Of a stretch of 64,000 nt of DNA, positions 44,665 to 57,800 are shown piece by piece. Position 1 is the first letter of the stretch. The number at the start of each line of letters is the position of its first letter. Below the pieces are notes generated by a model, which saw only the letters and a program-made list of their open reading frames with translations, did not search any database and was not told where the DNA came from. This DNA comes from Parapristionchus giblindavisi (Eukaryota; Nematoda; Chromadorea; Rhabditida; Diplogasteridae). The stretch is from positions 62,001 to 126,000 of the forward strand of contig CALSFV010000342.1 in assembly GCA_943737045.1 (NCBI GenBank), given 5' to 3'. The translations under genes and the position numbers were made by a program.

Positions 44665-46009
44665 CCTTCGACTTCCGGTCAGTCATTCGGTTTGCACGGG
44701 AGTTTGTCGAAATGAACAGCCGTGCGAACGGGGGAGAATTGGTGATTGGTTTGACACGAATGTAGCATCTAGAGTAGGCAAGACTTTAGTCATTTATCAT
44801 TTGCAAGATAGATCCCGTAAGTCGACTCGTTGTTTGCGTAAAAAAAGGTAAAGCATAGGACGAAATGTACGTGCAAACTACGAAGCCTGAGCGCATTTTG
44901 GTTTTTTTTAAACCTGGGATTTACGCTTGTTGGGATTTTTTTCCGTGGAGCCCAATCTCTTCTTCGCGCCTATTTAATAGCGCGTGATCTGATTTGTTTG
45001 TGTACGAGATGTTATTTCATTAATTTGTTTATTCCATACGCTCGTTTTATTCTTTACAATTAGAGAAATATGATAGCCTTTTAGAGCGTAACTAACTCTA
45101 TCAACGATCTCTGTCTCGTTTGTATATATGAGATAAACCAAGAATTCACTAAAGTACTTGCCAAAAATATATGGTATTGTGTTTTTTCCTGAACTATTTT
45201 ATCCACAAATCGAGAAATTTTGGTATTCTTAGTTATTCTGTACGGACACCGTTCTGTAGTGTAACCACGCTGTATTACTAGGAAGCCCTACCTATTAATT
45301 CATAATTTCACTTAAATAAAGCGAAAAAAACAAAGTGATAGAGAGTATAGGTGAATTTTCTGACTCATTCTCGGAACAAGTCCATACATCCAAAGTCAGG
45401 CTTCCTAGTAATCTTTCACGTACGCGTACGCTTCATTTTCTCATTCAGAAAGGGTTTCGAGAATACTTTTTTTCATCCAAGTTGGTGGCCATAAAAGTTA
45501 TATCCCCCTTAGCCGTGAGTCATTACTAGTCTTGTTGTTAGTGTTTTATTTCCAAATTGAACTTTCCATGAGCCTTGGTTTCTACGCATGCTACGTGTTA
45601 TTCCGTTTGGACGTTTGGACTTATTCTTATGAGTCAGAGAATTCACTTACACTTTGTACAAAGAAAAAACTCCAAATCTATATCATGACTCAGAAATACG
45701 AAGCTTTTCTAATTCTCTCACATTATATCGCTTTATTTTTTGCTTTATTTTAAGGGAAATCATGAATTTACAAGTTATCTAGTAACCATGTTAGCCTAAA
45801 CATCGGAGGTCAAACAGTGATCTGACCCCTAACAGTGATCCCTCTAATTCAAAAATGAATTGCTCGACAAAGTTTACGTGCTTTCCGTGTTATTTTCATG
45901 GAACTATTTCTTCCAAGAATTTGCTTACAAAATTCAGTTAAACTTTTAACCACTTCCTGATAGGAAGTTCCTTTTCTGTTGTTGTTTTTTTAAAGTAAAT
46001 TATCCATCC

Positions 46010-46160
46010 TATCTGAATCACATCTATTTATCTGATTCTATCTATCTGATCTTTCTATCTGAATCTATCTATCTCATTCTATCTGATCTATCTATCTGAT
46101 CTTTCTATCTGATTCTATCTATCTCATTCTATCTATCTGATTCTATTTGACTAGTAGTAG
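46010..46160 (+). repeat. TATC/CTATCTGAT simple repeat
   Basis: Runs of TCTATCTATCTGATTCTATC with scattered variation; related TATCTACTAGCATT phrases continue to 46560. Confidence 0.9.
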
Positions 46161-47095
46161 TATTCGTTATCTGTTGTTCCCTGAAATGTTTTTGCTCTTT
46201 AATAGTGTATCACTTTTCGATGGTCTTTTTGCGTTTACGAGAAACAATAAACACAAAATATCTCAACATCTCTTTTATTTGATGGATTCTTGCTATAAAT
46301 CGTAAACTTTGCGAGATCTAAGAAGCTTGCGAGTATCGTTGTTGTTGTTGTTTTTTAAAGTGAATTATCTACTTTCTACTACTACTTCTAGTATTCTAAT
46401 GTCTATTATCTATCTACTAGCATTATAGTATTTATTATCTATCTACTAATATTCTAGACATATCTATCTACTAGCATTCTAGCATTACTATCTATTTGCC
46501 AGTATTATAGTATTATCTATCTGGTAGTATTCTAGCGTCTATTATCTATCCACTAGTAGTCTAGAATTATTCGTTTATATCTGTTAGTGCTCGTTCCTCG
46601 TATTACGGGGTGCTGGTAATCATTCATTCCGTTGTTGACTATACGGGTGGAGAAAGGGCGCATCGCGCCTGTGCTCAAAGGTAGCCTGTCCTTTATCTGT
46701 GGTCTGTCTAAATTTTGTACACTATTTCTCTGTTTCCTGACCATTGTCTCTCACTTTTTACACTATTTATCTTTTTCTCTGATTACGCTCTCTTCATTTC
46801 ACACACTATTTCTTCGTAGTTTTCTGTTCCCTGACCACGGTCTCTTCAATTCGCACGCTATTTCTCTTTTTCCTGACCATTGTCTCTCCATTTTACACAC
46901 TATTTCCCTTTTCTCTGCTTGCGTTCCCTCCTATCCACACAGTTTTTCTCTGTTCCCTGACCACGGACTCTTCATTTCATACATTGTTTCTTTGTCTTTG
47001 GCCTACGAGAGACTCTGCCTTCTGAAAATATCATATCCTTTTCCTGCGGTCTCTTCGTTATGTCCTAGCGTTGACGAAAATTGTGTAATTTGTGC

Positions 47096-47257
47096 CATAC
47101 GTGGGCACCACTGCCGCTAGCGGCAATACACCCCCGATTTTTGGCACCCGACCCCCCGGTTTTCCGAAAAAATCACTCAAAATGACGAATAAATGCTCCA
47201 TTTTTTGCTTCCGACCCCCGATTTTCATTTCCAGAGGCAATGCCCTGCCCACGTATG
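47096..47257. mobile_element. hAT-type MITE, CATACGTGGGC family, copy 2
   Basis: CATACGTGGGCACCACTGCC to GGCAATGCCCTGCCCACGTATG (shortened here by overlap). Opposite orientation to copy 1. Flanks ATTTGTGC and ATTTGTGG form an 8-bp target duplication with one difference. Confidence 0.88.
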
Positions 47258-48398
47258 ATTTGTGGCCCCTGTTACGCGCCATAACGACCGCTGATTAAGC
47301 AAACCTCACCGTTGATAACGTTATAATAATAGTAATTTATAATATTTTATTTATTTTTACCGATAAACAGAGAGCGAAAAGTGAAAATCAATAAAAATTA
47401 TGGCGTGAGACGAAGCATTCTCGTCATTTGCGTGCCTGTCCGATCATACTTTGATCTCCGAGAATTCTGTTGACCGACCCTCCCCTCCGTCGCCCCCGTG
47501 TTCATCGTGTTCTATTATTCGGTTAGTGTATTACCATCTCGTCGTGTACCTCGCAGTTTTTGTGCGCACTCCCACACACAGAAGCCACCATTCATCGAGC
47601 GAGCACTGAGAGTTCATACATTCATTTAGACGTCGCTCTCGTGGGGACGCGCAGAGCACAGAAGGCACCGTTAGGCAGTCAAAGGGCGACGAATAGATAG
47701 CTAGGTAGACACGGGGAAGAAGAAGCCGAGAGCGCAAGCGAGGAAGAGGGCATCGTTGTGTAAACAAACACACAAATCAACCGCCTTCCGCACACCCTCA
47801 CAGACGAAGCTCCGCCCCCAGAGTGATCATCTACTCTTGATCATCTACTCTTGATCATCTACTCTTGGTAATCTACGACCGAACGGTTGCCCCCGAGCAG
47901 AGGGAACTGACGAACCGAGGAACGCTGTCAGCCTGAGTAAGTGAAGTAGTGGGTGTCTCACTCTCCCTATCTCTCTCTACCTCTCCCTATCCCTCTCTAC
48001 CTCTCCCACTCTCTCTCCCTCTATCTCTCAATCCCTCTCTCTCTCTCCCTATCCCTCTCTCTCTCCTATCTCTCTCTCACTCCCACTCTCTCTCCCACTC
48101 ACTTCAGGCCTGAGGGGCCTCTCTATGCGAGTTGGAGATCGATTGTGTTGTGAGGGGAGAGGGAGGACTCTCTCTCCTCCTTCCGCCCTGACGGCTGTCA
48201 AGGAGAGGGGAGGGAGAGGGAGAGGGAGAGGGAGGGAGAGAGGGAGGGGGAGAGAGAGAGAGAGAGAATGACAGAGATAGAGTGAAAGCAGTCCTACTCC
48301 TCCCCTTTCTGCTTTCTCCCCTCCCTCCCCTTCTTATTTCATCCTAACTTACTCTGCTGCGCTCACTACAACTGACAAAACAAACCGAACCCGGACCC

Positions 48399-48470
48399 AA
48401 GCTCCCTAACCCCGAGCTCCCGAACCCCGAGCTCCCGAACCCCGAGCTCCCGAACCCCGAGCTCCCGACC
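48399..48470 (+). repeat. 15-bp tandem repeat in the presumed 5' UTR of the SLC4 gene
   Basis: GAGCTCCCGAACCCC repeated about five times, ending five bases before the ATG at 48476. The frame would be readable but contains no start codon. Confidence 0.93.
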
Positions 48471-48475
48471 CAAGT

Positions 48476-51327
48476 ATGCCCGGCGGAGGCGAGGAAAAAG
48501 CGTCCTCGTCCTCCAAGCGGGACTCCATCTGGGGTGAGGTGTCCGAGCTCTACGATGTCGATGAGACCAGGTATACTGTAGTGGTGTAGGTGGTGCGGGG
48601 AGTGAGGCGACGTTTACCAGGTGTACGGAAGAGAGATAGAGATGGTGTACGGTCGTGGGGGTGTGGTATGGCGACGTTTATCAATCTGTGAAAAAGGTGT
48701 AATATCTGCAGGCAGGCACGTCGCGAACGCAGAATGAGCAAGCGGCACGATTCGATCGAGCTGGCGAGTCTGGGTGAGTAGTGCGGTGGAGTTTATAAAT
48801 TGCCTGAAGTCGAGGTTTCATTGAGTTATATTGTTTTTGTTTATGGGTCTGGGTGAGTCTGGCGGTGGAGTTTATAAATTGCCTGAAGTCATAGGTCGAA
48901 TAGCTAGGTTATCGGTTTACAAAATGCGGTCAGGTTTTTAGACTTTTGGCAAATTTGGCTCAAAATGCGGTCAGGTTTTTCGATTTTTGTGAAATTTTGG
49001 CTTAAAATGCGGTCAGGTTTTACGATTTTTTTGGAAATTTGGCTCAAAATGCGGTCAGGCTTGGTGCTTTGTAACATACTTTTCGACCTATGCCTGAAGT
49101 CGAGGTTTCATACGAGTTATATTGTTTATGTTCTTGTTTCTCTCGAGCCTTTTCCGTACTTTTACCTCGTTTCATAGTGTAGAATCTGTAGTGTAGGTGT
49201 GATAGGAGTGTTTTATCCAATGAAACTAGTGACCAGCAATATATTGTATATGAAAAATTGGGAAAGACAACAGTGCACAAATCTAGTATCACAGCGTTCT
49301 CATGACTTTCAAAGCAAGAACGACCGCTCAACATACAAACTCTCTCGAATACAATGGTCTCTCCTTTGTCTTGCTTTGGAAGAAAAATGGCTTGGACCAG
49401 AATACTGTGGTATAAGTGTCATTGTCTTTACTTTTCTGATGCATACAGCGCACGATGATGCGATAAGTAAGTGTTGTATTTGGGTAACTAGGTGGTTCTC
49501 GCTTTCACCAAGCCTACTTAAACCCCCCTTATGAAGCCTGTACTTGCAGCTCCCGGCACGCGCGTCATGTTCCTGCTGAAGGAGAAGAGCGAGCTGCCCG
49601 CCCTCTTCACGGAGATGGGCGAACTCGGCGGGAACGAGTGGCGCGAGACCGCCCGATGGGTCAAGTTCGAGGAGGAGGTTGAGCAAGGTACGGTATTGAT
49701 TGATTTTATTGATTCGGGGTACTGTAATTGATTGATTTTATTGATTCGGGGTACTGTAATTGATTATTGATTGATTCCGAGCAAGGTACGGTAGAGTTAT
49801 CGATTGATTAGGAGCAAGGTACGGTAGATTCATTTTATTGATTGGTTCGGAGCAAGGTACGGTAGAGTTATTGATTGATTTTATTGATTCGAAGAACACT
49901 ACGGTAGAGTTATCGATTTATTGATTGATTAGGAGCAAGGTGCGGTAGGAGTTATTTTATTGATTGATTCGGAGCAAGGTACGATAGAGTTATTTCATTG
50001 ATTGATTCGGAGTAAGGTATTGTAATTGTTGTTTGATTTTTTCTAAACTCCGCAGCAGCATTGTGTTATATTTGACTCTTGTCTTTACGATAGATTAATG
50101 AAACTGGCAAGTGACGGGTCGAGGCTAGGTTTGGTAGAGTTGTTTTATTGATTTATTAGGAGCAAGGTACCGTAATTAGTGGTTGATTGATTTATTGGGA
50201 TCATATAAAATCCGAACCGGAATTGTGTTATGTTTGATTCTTACCTTTACGATAACTTACTGAAACAGGCAAGTGACGGGTCGAAGCTAGGTTCGGTAGA
50301 TATTGGTTTGTTGCATAGGTGGGCTCGTGAAAACGAATATTTTTTTCAAACAGCCTTGCCTTCCCAAGGGGGGACTTGCGCATAGCCTTGCCTCGCGAAA
50401 ATCGGGCAATTTCCAGTCGAATTCGTCAAAAAAATAGCCATGCGCACAGCCTTGCCTTACCCTTCCCCGGTTTGCGCACAGCCTTTCCCCCAGCGTGCCC
50501 ACCTATGGTTTGTTGTTTGGTTTATTGATATTCGTTTGATTAAATTGGTGAATCGTTCTAAATTTGATTCTAGCCTTTATAAAGATGATACAGATCAGAT
50601 CTTTATAAAGAAGATCATAAATGATACAGTGCTGAAACACACAAGTGACGGGTTGAACGCACGAATCTTGTATACTTTTGCTCTTGATTACTTTTATGGT
50701 TGCAGTTCCACTTATTGTTTATATTATTGATTTTTCGTTATTTCTACAGTATCCCTTCTCTACAGTGTGTGCGCGCTTGCTCATTCCTACCGTACTCTAG
50801 TAATCAGCTCTTGCTCAATTTATCTCTCATTGTTATTGCTCTTATCCCGAGGGACAGGTATGTAGATCTGATTTAGCCAGATGTATTGTGGAGTGATGGC
50901 ACATGTCCTAGTAGCGGCAAATTAATCAATAATTCACTTAATCAATAACCCAATCAGTCTATAGTAGTTCTGTATGGGAGGAGGTGTAATTAGGCCAATT
51001 TATTACTTGTTCAGCCCTACTTCCTCGTATTTGTACCGGTTTGGGATTATTTGATTTAGCATGCCGCATGGGTTGATAAGTTAGACGCGAATATTGACAA
51101 AGGTTACTCTCCCTTTAACAGCACATCGGTGTGCGGAGTGCACTAACAGTGTTGCCAATACAAGCCTGACAGTCGTTTGCCACAGATCCGCCTTGGTCTC
51201 AAGAGTAAAGAGAGCTCTAGAGCACATTTTGTGCATTGCCACAAGCACGTGAACGCATATATCCCCAGATATTTCTCCCAGACAGCTTAGAGGGGGGGGG
51301 ATGGATTCTTTGATGTTCGATCTCTCT

Positions 51328-51398
<71 letters not shown>

Positions 51399-51444
51399 CA
51401 CTCTCCTTCTCTCTGTCTCTCTCCCCCTCTCTCTCACTCTTCTC

Positions 51445-51486
<42 letters not shown>

Positions 51487-51622
51487 CACTCTCCTTCTCT
51501 CTGTCACTCTCCCCCTCTCTCTCACTCTTCTCTCTTTCTCTCTCTCTCTCCTTCTCTCTCTCTCTCTCTCTCCTCTCACTCTCCTTCTCTCTGTCACTCT
51601 CCCCCTCTCTCTCACTCTTCTC

Positions 51623-51680
<58 letters not shown>

Positions 51681-53996
51681 TGAGATCTCCTTCCTCCATT
51701 CTTCAATCAGTTTGAGAGGAGGGACGGAATTGGATTAGGCTTCTTCGAATCTTCAAAGCATTGAAAGAGTGTGTTGTGCGGAAGTGGATATAGAGAGCGA
51801 GAGAGTATTCGAAACGAGGAGAGTGATAGAGAAAGAGAGAGACAGAGTGAGAGAGTATGCGAAACGAAGAGAGCGGCTAGAGAGTCAGACAGATTTGTTT
51901 AGATGAAGCGGGATTCCGGGGAGATTCTCGAATCGATCGATAGAGAGCCTGATTCAGGGGATGTATGAAATCGATCGATACATGGAGCTGGCACTACCTC
52001 GTTGTTATCTCGGTAAGCGTAGCCAAGCGCAAGAATTGTAATGCCATGCACACCAGAGTCCTCGTCCATTCGATCCCTTGATAAATGTGTTTGAAATGAA
52101 ATGGAATACATGTGGTACGGTACAGTTTTTTATTGATTGATTCGGTGGCCCTCTAATAAGCTGCGTGACGAGCGCACTTTGGGTGCCAAAGTAGGACCAA
52201 GATAGTTCCATAGAAAATAATTACGATAGAAAGAGTAGATAGTACGGGAAATGGAGAGAGCGCCAGAGAAGCAGAGAGTGGTTGTTACGGCCACTGGCCC
52301 TGAAGAATGTGGAATGTGGCCGAACGTTGGGCTGAACTTTGGCCAGCCTCTGGCCAGACAGACTCCCCCACAGAGTGACATGTGTCTGCTTGGGTGTTTA
52401 TCCGATGTTGAGAAAATCAATAAGTTATGATTGATTATCGATTGATATTGCATCTGATTCATGATAATAGTATGGGAAACGCTCGCTAGATTCCATCAAT
52501 CATCTTCAGCGTTTTCTCCCTAGATCTATCTATGTCTGCTTCTCTGCACTCTCTTATTTCCATACACTCTCTAATGTTTCTGCGTCTCTGTCGATCTCTT
52601 ACTGTTCCGCATTATTTCGTTTACATCTGTCTTCCAGCGTCTCGTGCAATTCCGCGCGCGCTCTTCATTATGCATGCTCTCTCCTCTGTCTGTTTCTCTC
52701 GCGCACTCTCCATATCCCGTGCTGTCTAGTCTGTTTCTCCTTCTTTGTTTCCTATACTCTCTCTGGTCTGCCTCTCTATCTCTATTGTCTCCGATATATC
52801 TACACTCTCTTCCTCTCCCACACTATTTCTTTCTCTCTTTCTCGTTCTCTCCTCTCTCTCTCTCCCCTCTCTCTCCGTACCTCGGTCTTGATGAAATCCC
52901 GTCGGCCAGTTTGTACAGCTGTTGGTTGCTTTTGTGCTGTTCCCCGTGACAACAGTACCTTCCCCTGTATCTATTCGTTGGGATTGTCCGAACGACCTTT
53001 TGACTAAGTGAGACTTAAGGCCGTTAAGTCTTAAGTCACAGTCTTAAGTCTTAAAACTTAAGGGCTGAATATGAATAATGGCCGTTGATAAGTCCTAGTC
53101 ACGTTAGTTCAGCCTCTGTAATAGCAGGGCACCAATGAAATATCGTTTTCCACCGCTGGCAGAAGTTTTAGAAAAAAAGATTGAATATAAAGAGGGCGCG
53201 GCGGATGTCAGACGGCTTTGGTGGGATTCATTAGAGAGGATGTGCGTGCGCGATGGCATCCAATGATTGTCTCTATCGCAATCTCCGCCGCGCTACCAAA
53301 CCTGTCTGACGTGCGCCGCTCTGTCTAATGACTATCGTCTCATTATTGCAAAAACACACCAAGGCGCGCACCACAGATTTGGAAAGTCGCTTTCAGCATT
53401 CCTTTTGCCCCGCTATTCCCGTCTCTTTCACATTTTGAACTAACGTGTAGTGACGTTATGATTAGGGAGAGACTTAAGGTACTTAATGTACTCAAGGAGA
53501 CTTAACTGACTTTGTTTTGACGAGAGAAAGGAAGACGAATAAGCGCGATTATGAGTGCTTTGGAGGGATCATTTCACTTCTAGCCTGAGGCACTTATGTG
53601 GCGTTCGAGAGAAGAAGAAGGGGGAACATGCGAGAGAACGTGCAAAACGAGGAGAGTTTTTCTCTCTGGTGGTCTCTTCATTTCCCATACTCTCTAGCTT
53701 ACTTATTTATCCCTGAATATTCACGGAAAGAAATGGGAGATGCGAGAGAGTGTACAAGACTGGGGGAGTATTTTCTGTTCACGTGTTTTGGTTTCTCTAA
53801 CCTTGGCAGAGGGTTCTCTTGTTTTCAACGAGCCTCAAACTACTTCCATTTCCTTCTCTGGTGTATTCAGGGACTTGGCTTATTCCCGCACACGCCATTT
53901 TAATCTTCCCTCCATCCTGCCTCGGGATTCTCAGATTTTATTTCTCGGACTATCTCTCTCTCTCGCTCTTCTCCTCTCTCTCTCTATCTCTCTCTC

Positions 53997-54027
<31 letters not shown>

Positions 54028-54766
54028 CCCCCTCTCTCTCTCTCTCGCTCTTCTCCTCTCTCTCTCTCTCTCTCTGTCCTCTCTCTCTCTCGCCCTCCCC
54101 TCTCTCTCTATCTTAATCATCTGCTCCCTCCATCCCATCTCATCTGTCTTTCCTTATTCCTTCTACCTCTTCTATTCCTCCTTCTCTTTATTTCCTCCTT
54201 CTCTAACTATTCCTCTCTCTCTCTTTCTAGAGTCTAGTTCCCACGGAGCTGCAGCGACACAATAAGAAATTATTTATTATTATTGTTGTTATCTGCCTAG
54301 TATATATTTTATAGTCTAGGATAGGTAGGTTGGCGAAAACATAATTGTTTAATTATAATTATAAGTATAATTTATTATTATTGTTATCAGCCGAGGCTAT
54401 AGACCATAGGTGGGCGCGTAAAAACGAATATTTTTTACGCACAGCCTTGCCTTCCCATAGGGGACTTGCGCATAGCCTTTCCTCGCAACAATCGGACTAT
54501 TTCCGGTCGAATTCGTCAAAAAAAAATAGCCATGCGCACAGCCTTGCCTCACCCTTCCCCGGTTTGCGCACAGCCTTTCCCCCCAGCGTGCCCACCTATG
54601 CTATAGACTAGGATAGGTGGATTGGATTGCAAGAGCATAATTGTTTCATGTTTGCTCTGTTGGGCGGCTCTATTGTATCGAGTGCTACTTCGTTCTATTG
54701 GTGATCTGGTCGGGGTGAAACGCGCATTCAACTGGTGTGTTGAGACTGTTGAGACCATGCTATGAA

Positions 54767-54850
<84 letters not shown>

Positions 54851-57800
54851 GTTATTGGTCGAGTCTAGGACAGCCAGGAGAACTGCATCGAGGATTGCGG
54901 TGTGCTATGACTGAACTAATAACGTTGAAACGGGTAGTCAACTGGTCTCACTCTTGACCAAGGACTCGGGGTCCTCGAGAATAAGAATACTACCATCGAA
55001 TGCACATAGACGAACGAGTTCACACTACTAAGATGACAGAGATCAAAGATCAGACTACAAAGATCAAAGATCAATCTTTCCAGGTGGCAATCGTTGGTCG
55101 AAGCCGCACGTCGCGGCGCTCTCGCTGCACGCGCTCTTCCAGCTGCGCTCCTGCCTGCTGCAGGGACTGTTCCTGACCGAGCTAGAGCACACCGACCTGC
55201 CCACGATAGTTGGTGAGTGATTATTGATTGATTGGAGGTTATTGATTGATTGGGGTACGGTAGGCGTGGAATTATTGATTGATTGTGGTACGGTAAGCAT
55301 GGAATTATTGATTGGATGGTTACGGTAGGAGGTAAAATACAGTATACGGGGCGGGGGGGGGGTATTCTTGACGGATCACATATATCTTTTGACAAGGGTA
55401 AGTGATTATTTATTGATTTGTGGGGATACAGTATGTGGTTGTCATGCGGTAGTCATCCGGGATACGGTAGGTTGTGGGTTGATATTTGCTTAGGATGTGA
55501 CGGGATATGTGCATAGGTCGAAAAGTATGTTACAAAGTACCAAGCCTGACCGCATTTTGAGCCAAAATTTCCCAAAAATCGATAAACCTGACCGCATTTT
55601 GAGCCCAAATTTCACAAAAATCGAAAAACCTGACCGCATTTTGAGCCAAATTTGCCTAAAATTGAAAAACCTGACCGCATTTTAAAATCCGATAACCTAG
55701 CTATTCGACCTATGGATATGTGTATTTCCTGCGCGTTTCGATGAACTTCCTCATCATCAGAGCAGATTAATAAACCTCCCTAATCTCTTACTTTGAAACC
55801 CGCGAATAATAAATAAGTAATAAATAATAATAAGCATAATAAATATAATAAATAATAATAAGCACATGCGTGAATAATACGGGGATTGGCGCTTTGATCT
55901 GTTTGATTCTTTTTTTCTAAAGTAAATATTTGTTGAAAGGCAGCGTTACCTCTCTCAATGGTCTCTGCATTGTGCACACTATCTCTTTGTTCTCTAACAA
56001 CGAGAGAGCATTGCGCGTCGAAGAGACCATTGAGAGCGGCTACGCTTCCTTTCATTATATTCCTTTCCCATTGGGCGATCTCTGATTTGCGATGTGGCGA
56101 ACGGGGGGGGGGGGGGGAGCATGAAGGCATTAGGCGGAAGGGGCAAAGCAAACTTTTTCGAAGCTGTGGCTGCAAAATGCATTTTTGGAACCTTTTTCGT
56201 GCCATTTTCCTTCCCTTAGCTGCAAAATGCATTTGACTGTTTGCCTGAGTATAGGGATTCAATAGGGTTTACAATGCTGAAATCTTTTTCGTTTGTTCAA
56301 GCTTACTTTCGTTTACATCGTCTTGGTCGATGAACCCGCCGATGCAATGAACTTGACGCGGCGAAGGCGAGACGGGTTTGGTGCGCGTGGGAGACAGGGG
56401 GGGGGGGGTGAGGCGCGGTGAGCGCGCTTGAAGGAATCAGACTCTGACTGTCAGAGGGTCGCGAGAGTGCAAACTAATTCTGATCTTTTTTTTGCATGGA
56501 CATGACCAAGGTGGTATAAGGTAAGTCCGTGGGGACTATTGAGACAAGACAAGAAGAAGTTTGAATGAAACCCCCTGCTTAAGTCTTCAGGGAAGAAAAA
56601 ATATAGATGAAAGCCTAGCCTAATCGGTACTCCATGCACCTCTGCCTCTTCTTCTCCGTCTCCCCACTCCATCTCTCCCTATCCCTCTCCTCTCTCCATC
56701 CCTCTCCCTCTCTCCTCCCCCTTCCTCTCCCCTCTCTTCTCACTTTTTCAAAGCCGGACACACGAATTTGATTACCCCCTTCTTCTTTTCGTTGGGGGGG
56801 GGGGGGGGGGCTTTCCTGCCTCAGTGAGAGAATAGAGAGCGTTGTGGTTGTGAGGTTCAAGTTTGCTCGTTCCTACACAAATAATGCTTGAAATGGACAA
56901 TCTACATACACTTTTCATACACTTTTCCTCGGAATTCGTACACTTTTTATAAAAACCAAACACCTTGACGTATGGTGTACCCGGAAATGTTTTGACGCAG
57001 GTGCATTGCGGAAAGAGAGAGAGAGGAGAGAGAGGAGGAAGGAAGGTTCCTAGCACACTCGCAGATATTGCGTGTGAGAGAGACTTGGATATGGGATCAT
57101 ACACGGTCGGGGTACAGAGGGAGCTCGATTCTACAGGGGGGGGTATCCGAACTGTAAAAAGGAGTAATTTTACAGGGGGTAGGGGGGCATTTCACCCAAT
57201 TTTTGAAAAACATTAATTTTACAGGGACGTGAGTGCTATTATTTACGGTAATTGTTGCCCACAATTTTGGTGGATATTATACCTTGATAAGTACGGTAAT
57301 TGCGGCGGGAACGATGGTTTGAAGTTGTGACTACTACGGTAACTTGTTGTTACGGTAATTGTGGGCGAACCTTAAAAAAATCAATAATCCGTGCCTGATT
57401 CAGAGTCGCTGGTGGACGCCTTCATCCAGGCGGGAGACGTCGACGACGCAGACAGGGCGGAGCTGAGCGAGATCCTGAACAGACGACACGTCCATCAGTA
57501 TGAGCAGGTTATTGATTGATTGGATTGGATTACGGTAGATTGAGGATATTGATTGACTTATTGATCAATTGGTTGCGATAGCCGATAGTTTGTTGCGTTT
57601 ATCTTTATCTCGATAAACTCAACAAACTATCCTAATGGAATAGAATGGCATGTAACCCGGGATGAATACCGACGACTCATCCCCATCTGACCAGCAATGT
57701 CTGATATTATAAATAATTTAATTGAGTGAATTGAGTACAAATTATTGAAGTGTGGGTTTTGTTCATTAATTCAATGTGACCACGAAACATGAATGCGCGA

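Larger units (their letters stand above)
43071..48475. promoter_or_regulatory. 5.4-kb divergent region between the channel gene (-) and the SLC4 gene (+)
   Basis: Both genes start outward from here, so their promoters and 5' UTRs should lie in it. I see no TATA or Inr that I would assign. It contains MITEs at 43138, 44488 and 47096, CT-rich tracts (44240-44330, 47960-48100), TATC repeats (46010-46540) and GA-rich tracts (48190-48270). No coding gene was recognised; the open frame at 46632-47120 is driven by CT-rich repeats. Confidence 0.6.

Noticed and set aside
46632..47120. 162-codon frame in the divergent promoter region
   Set aside because: Built from CT-rich degenerate tandem phrases similar to 30873-31030, and it ends inside a MITE.
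51217..51738. 160- and 145-codon frames rich in RE or SL
   Set aside because: They are translations of the CT/GA-rich repeat, open in several frames on both strands.
53740..54265. Long leucine/serine-rich frames resembling membrane proteins
   Set aside because: Driven by CT-rich tracts; no homologous motif and overlapping open frames.
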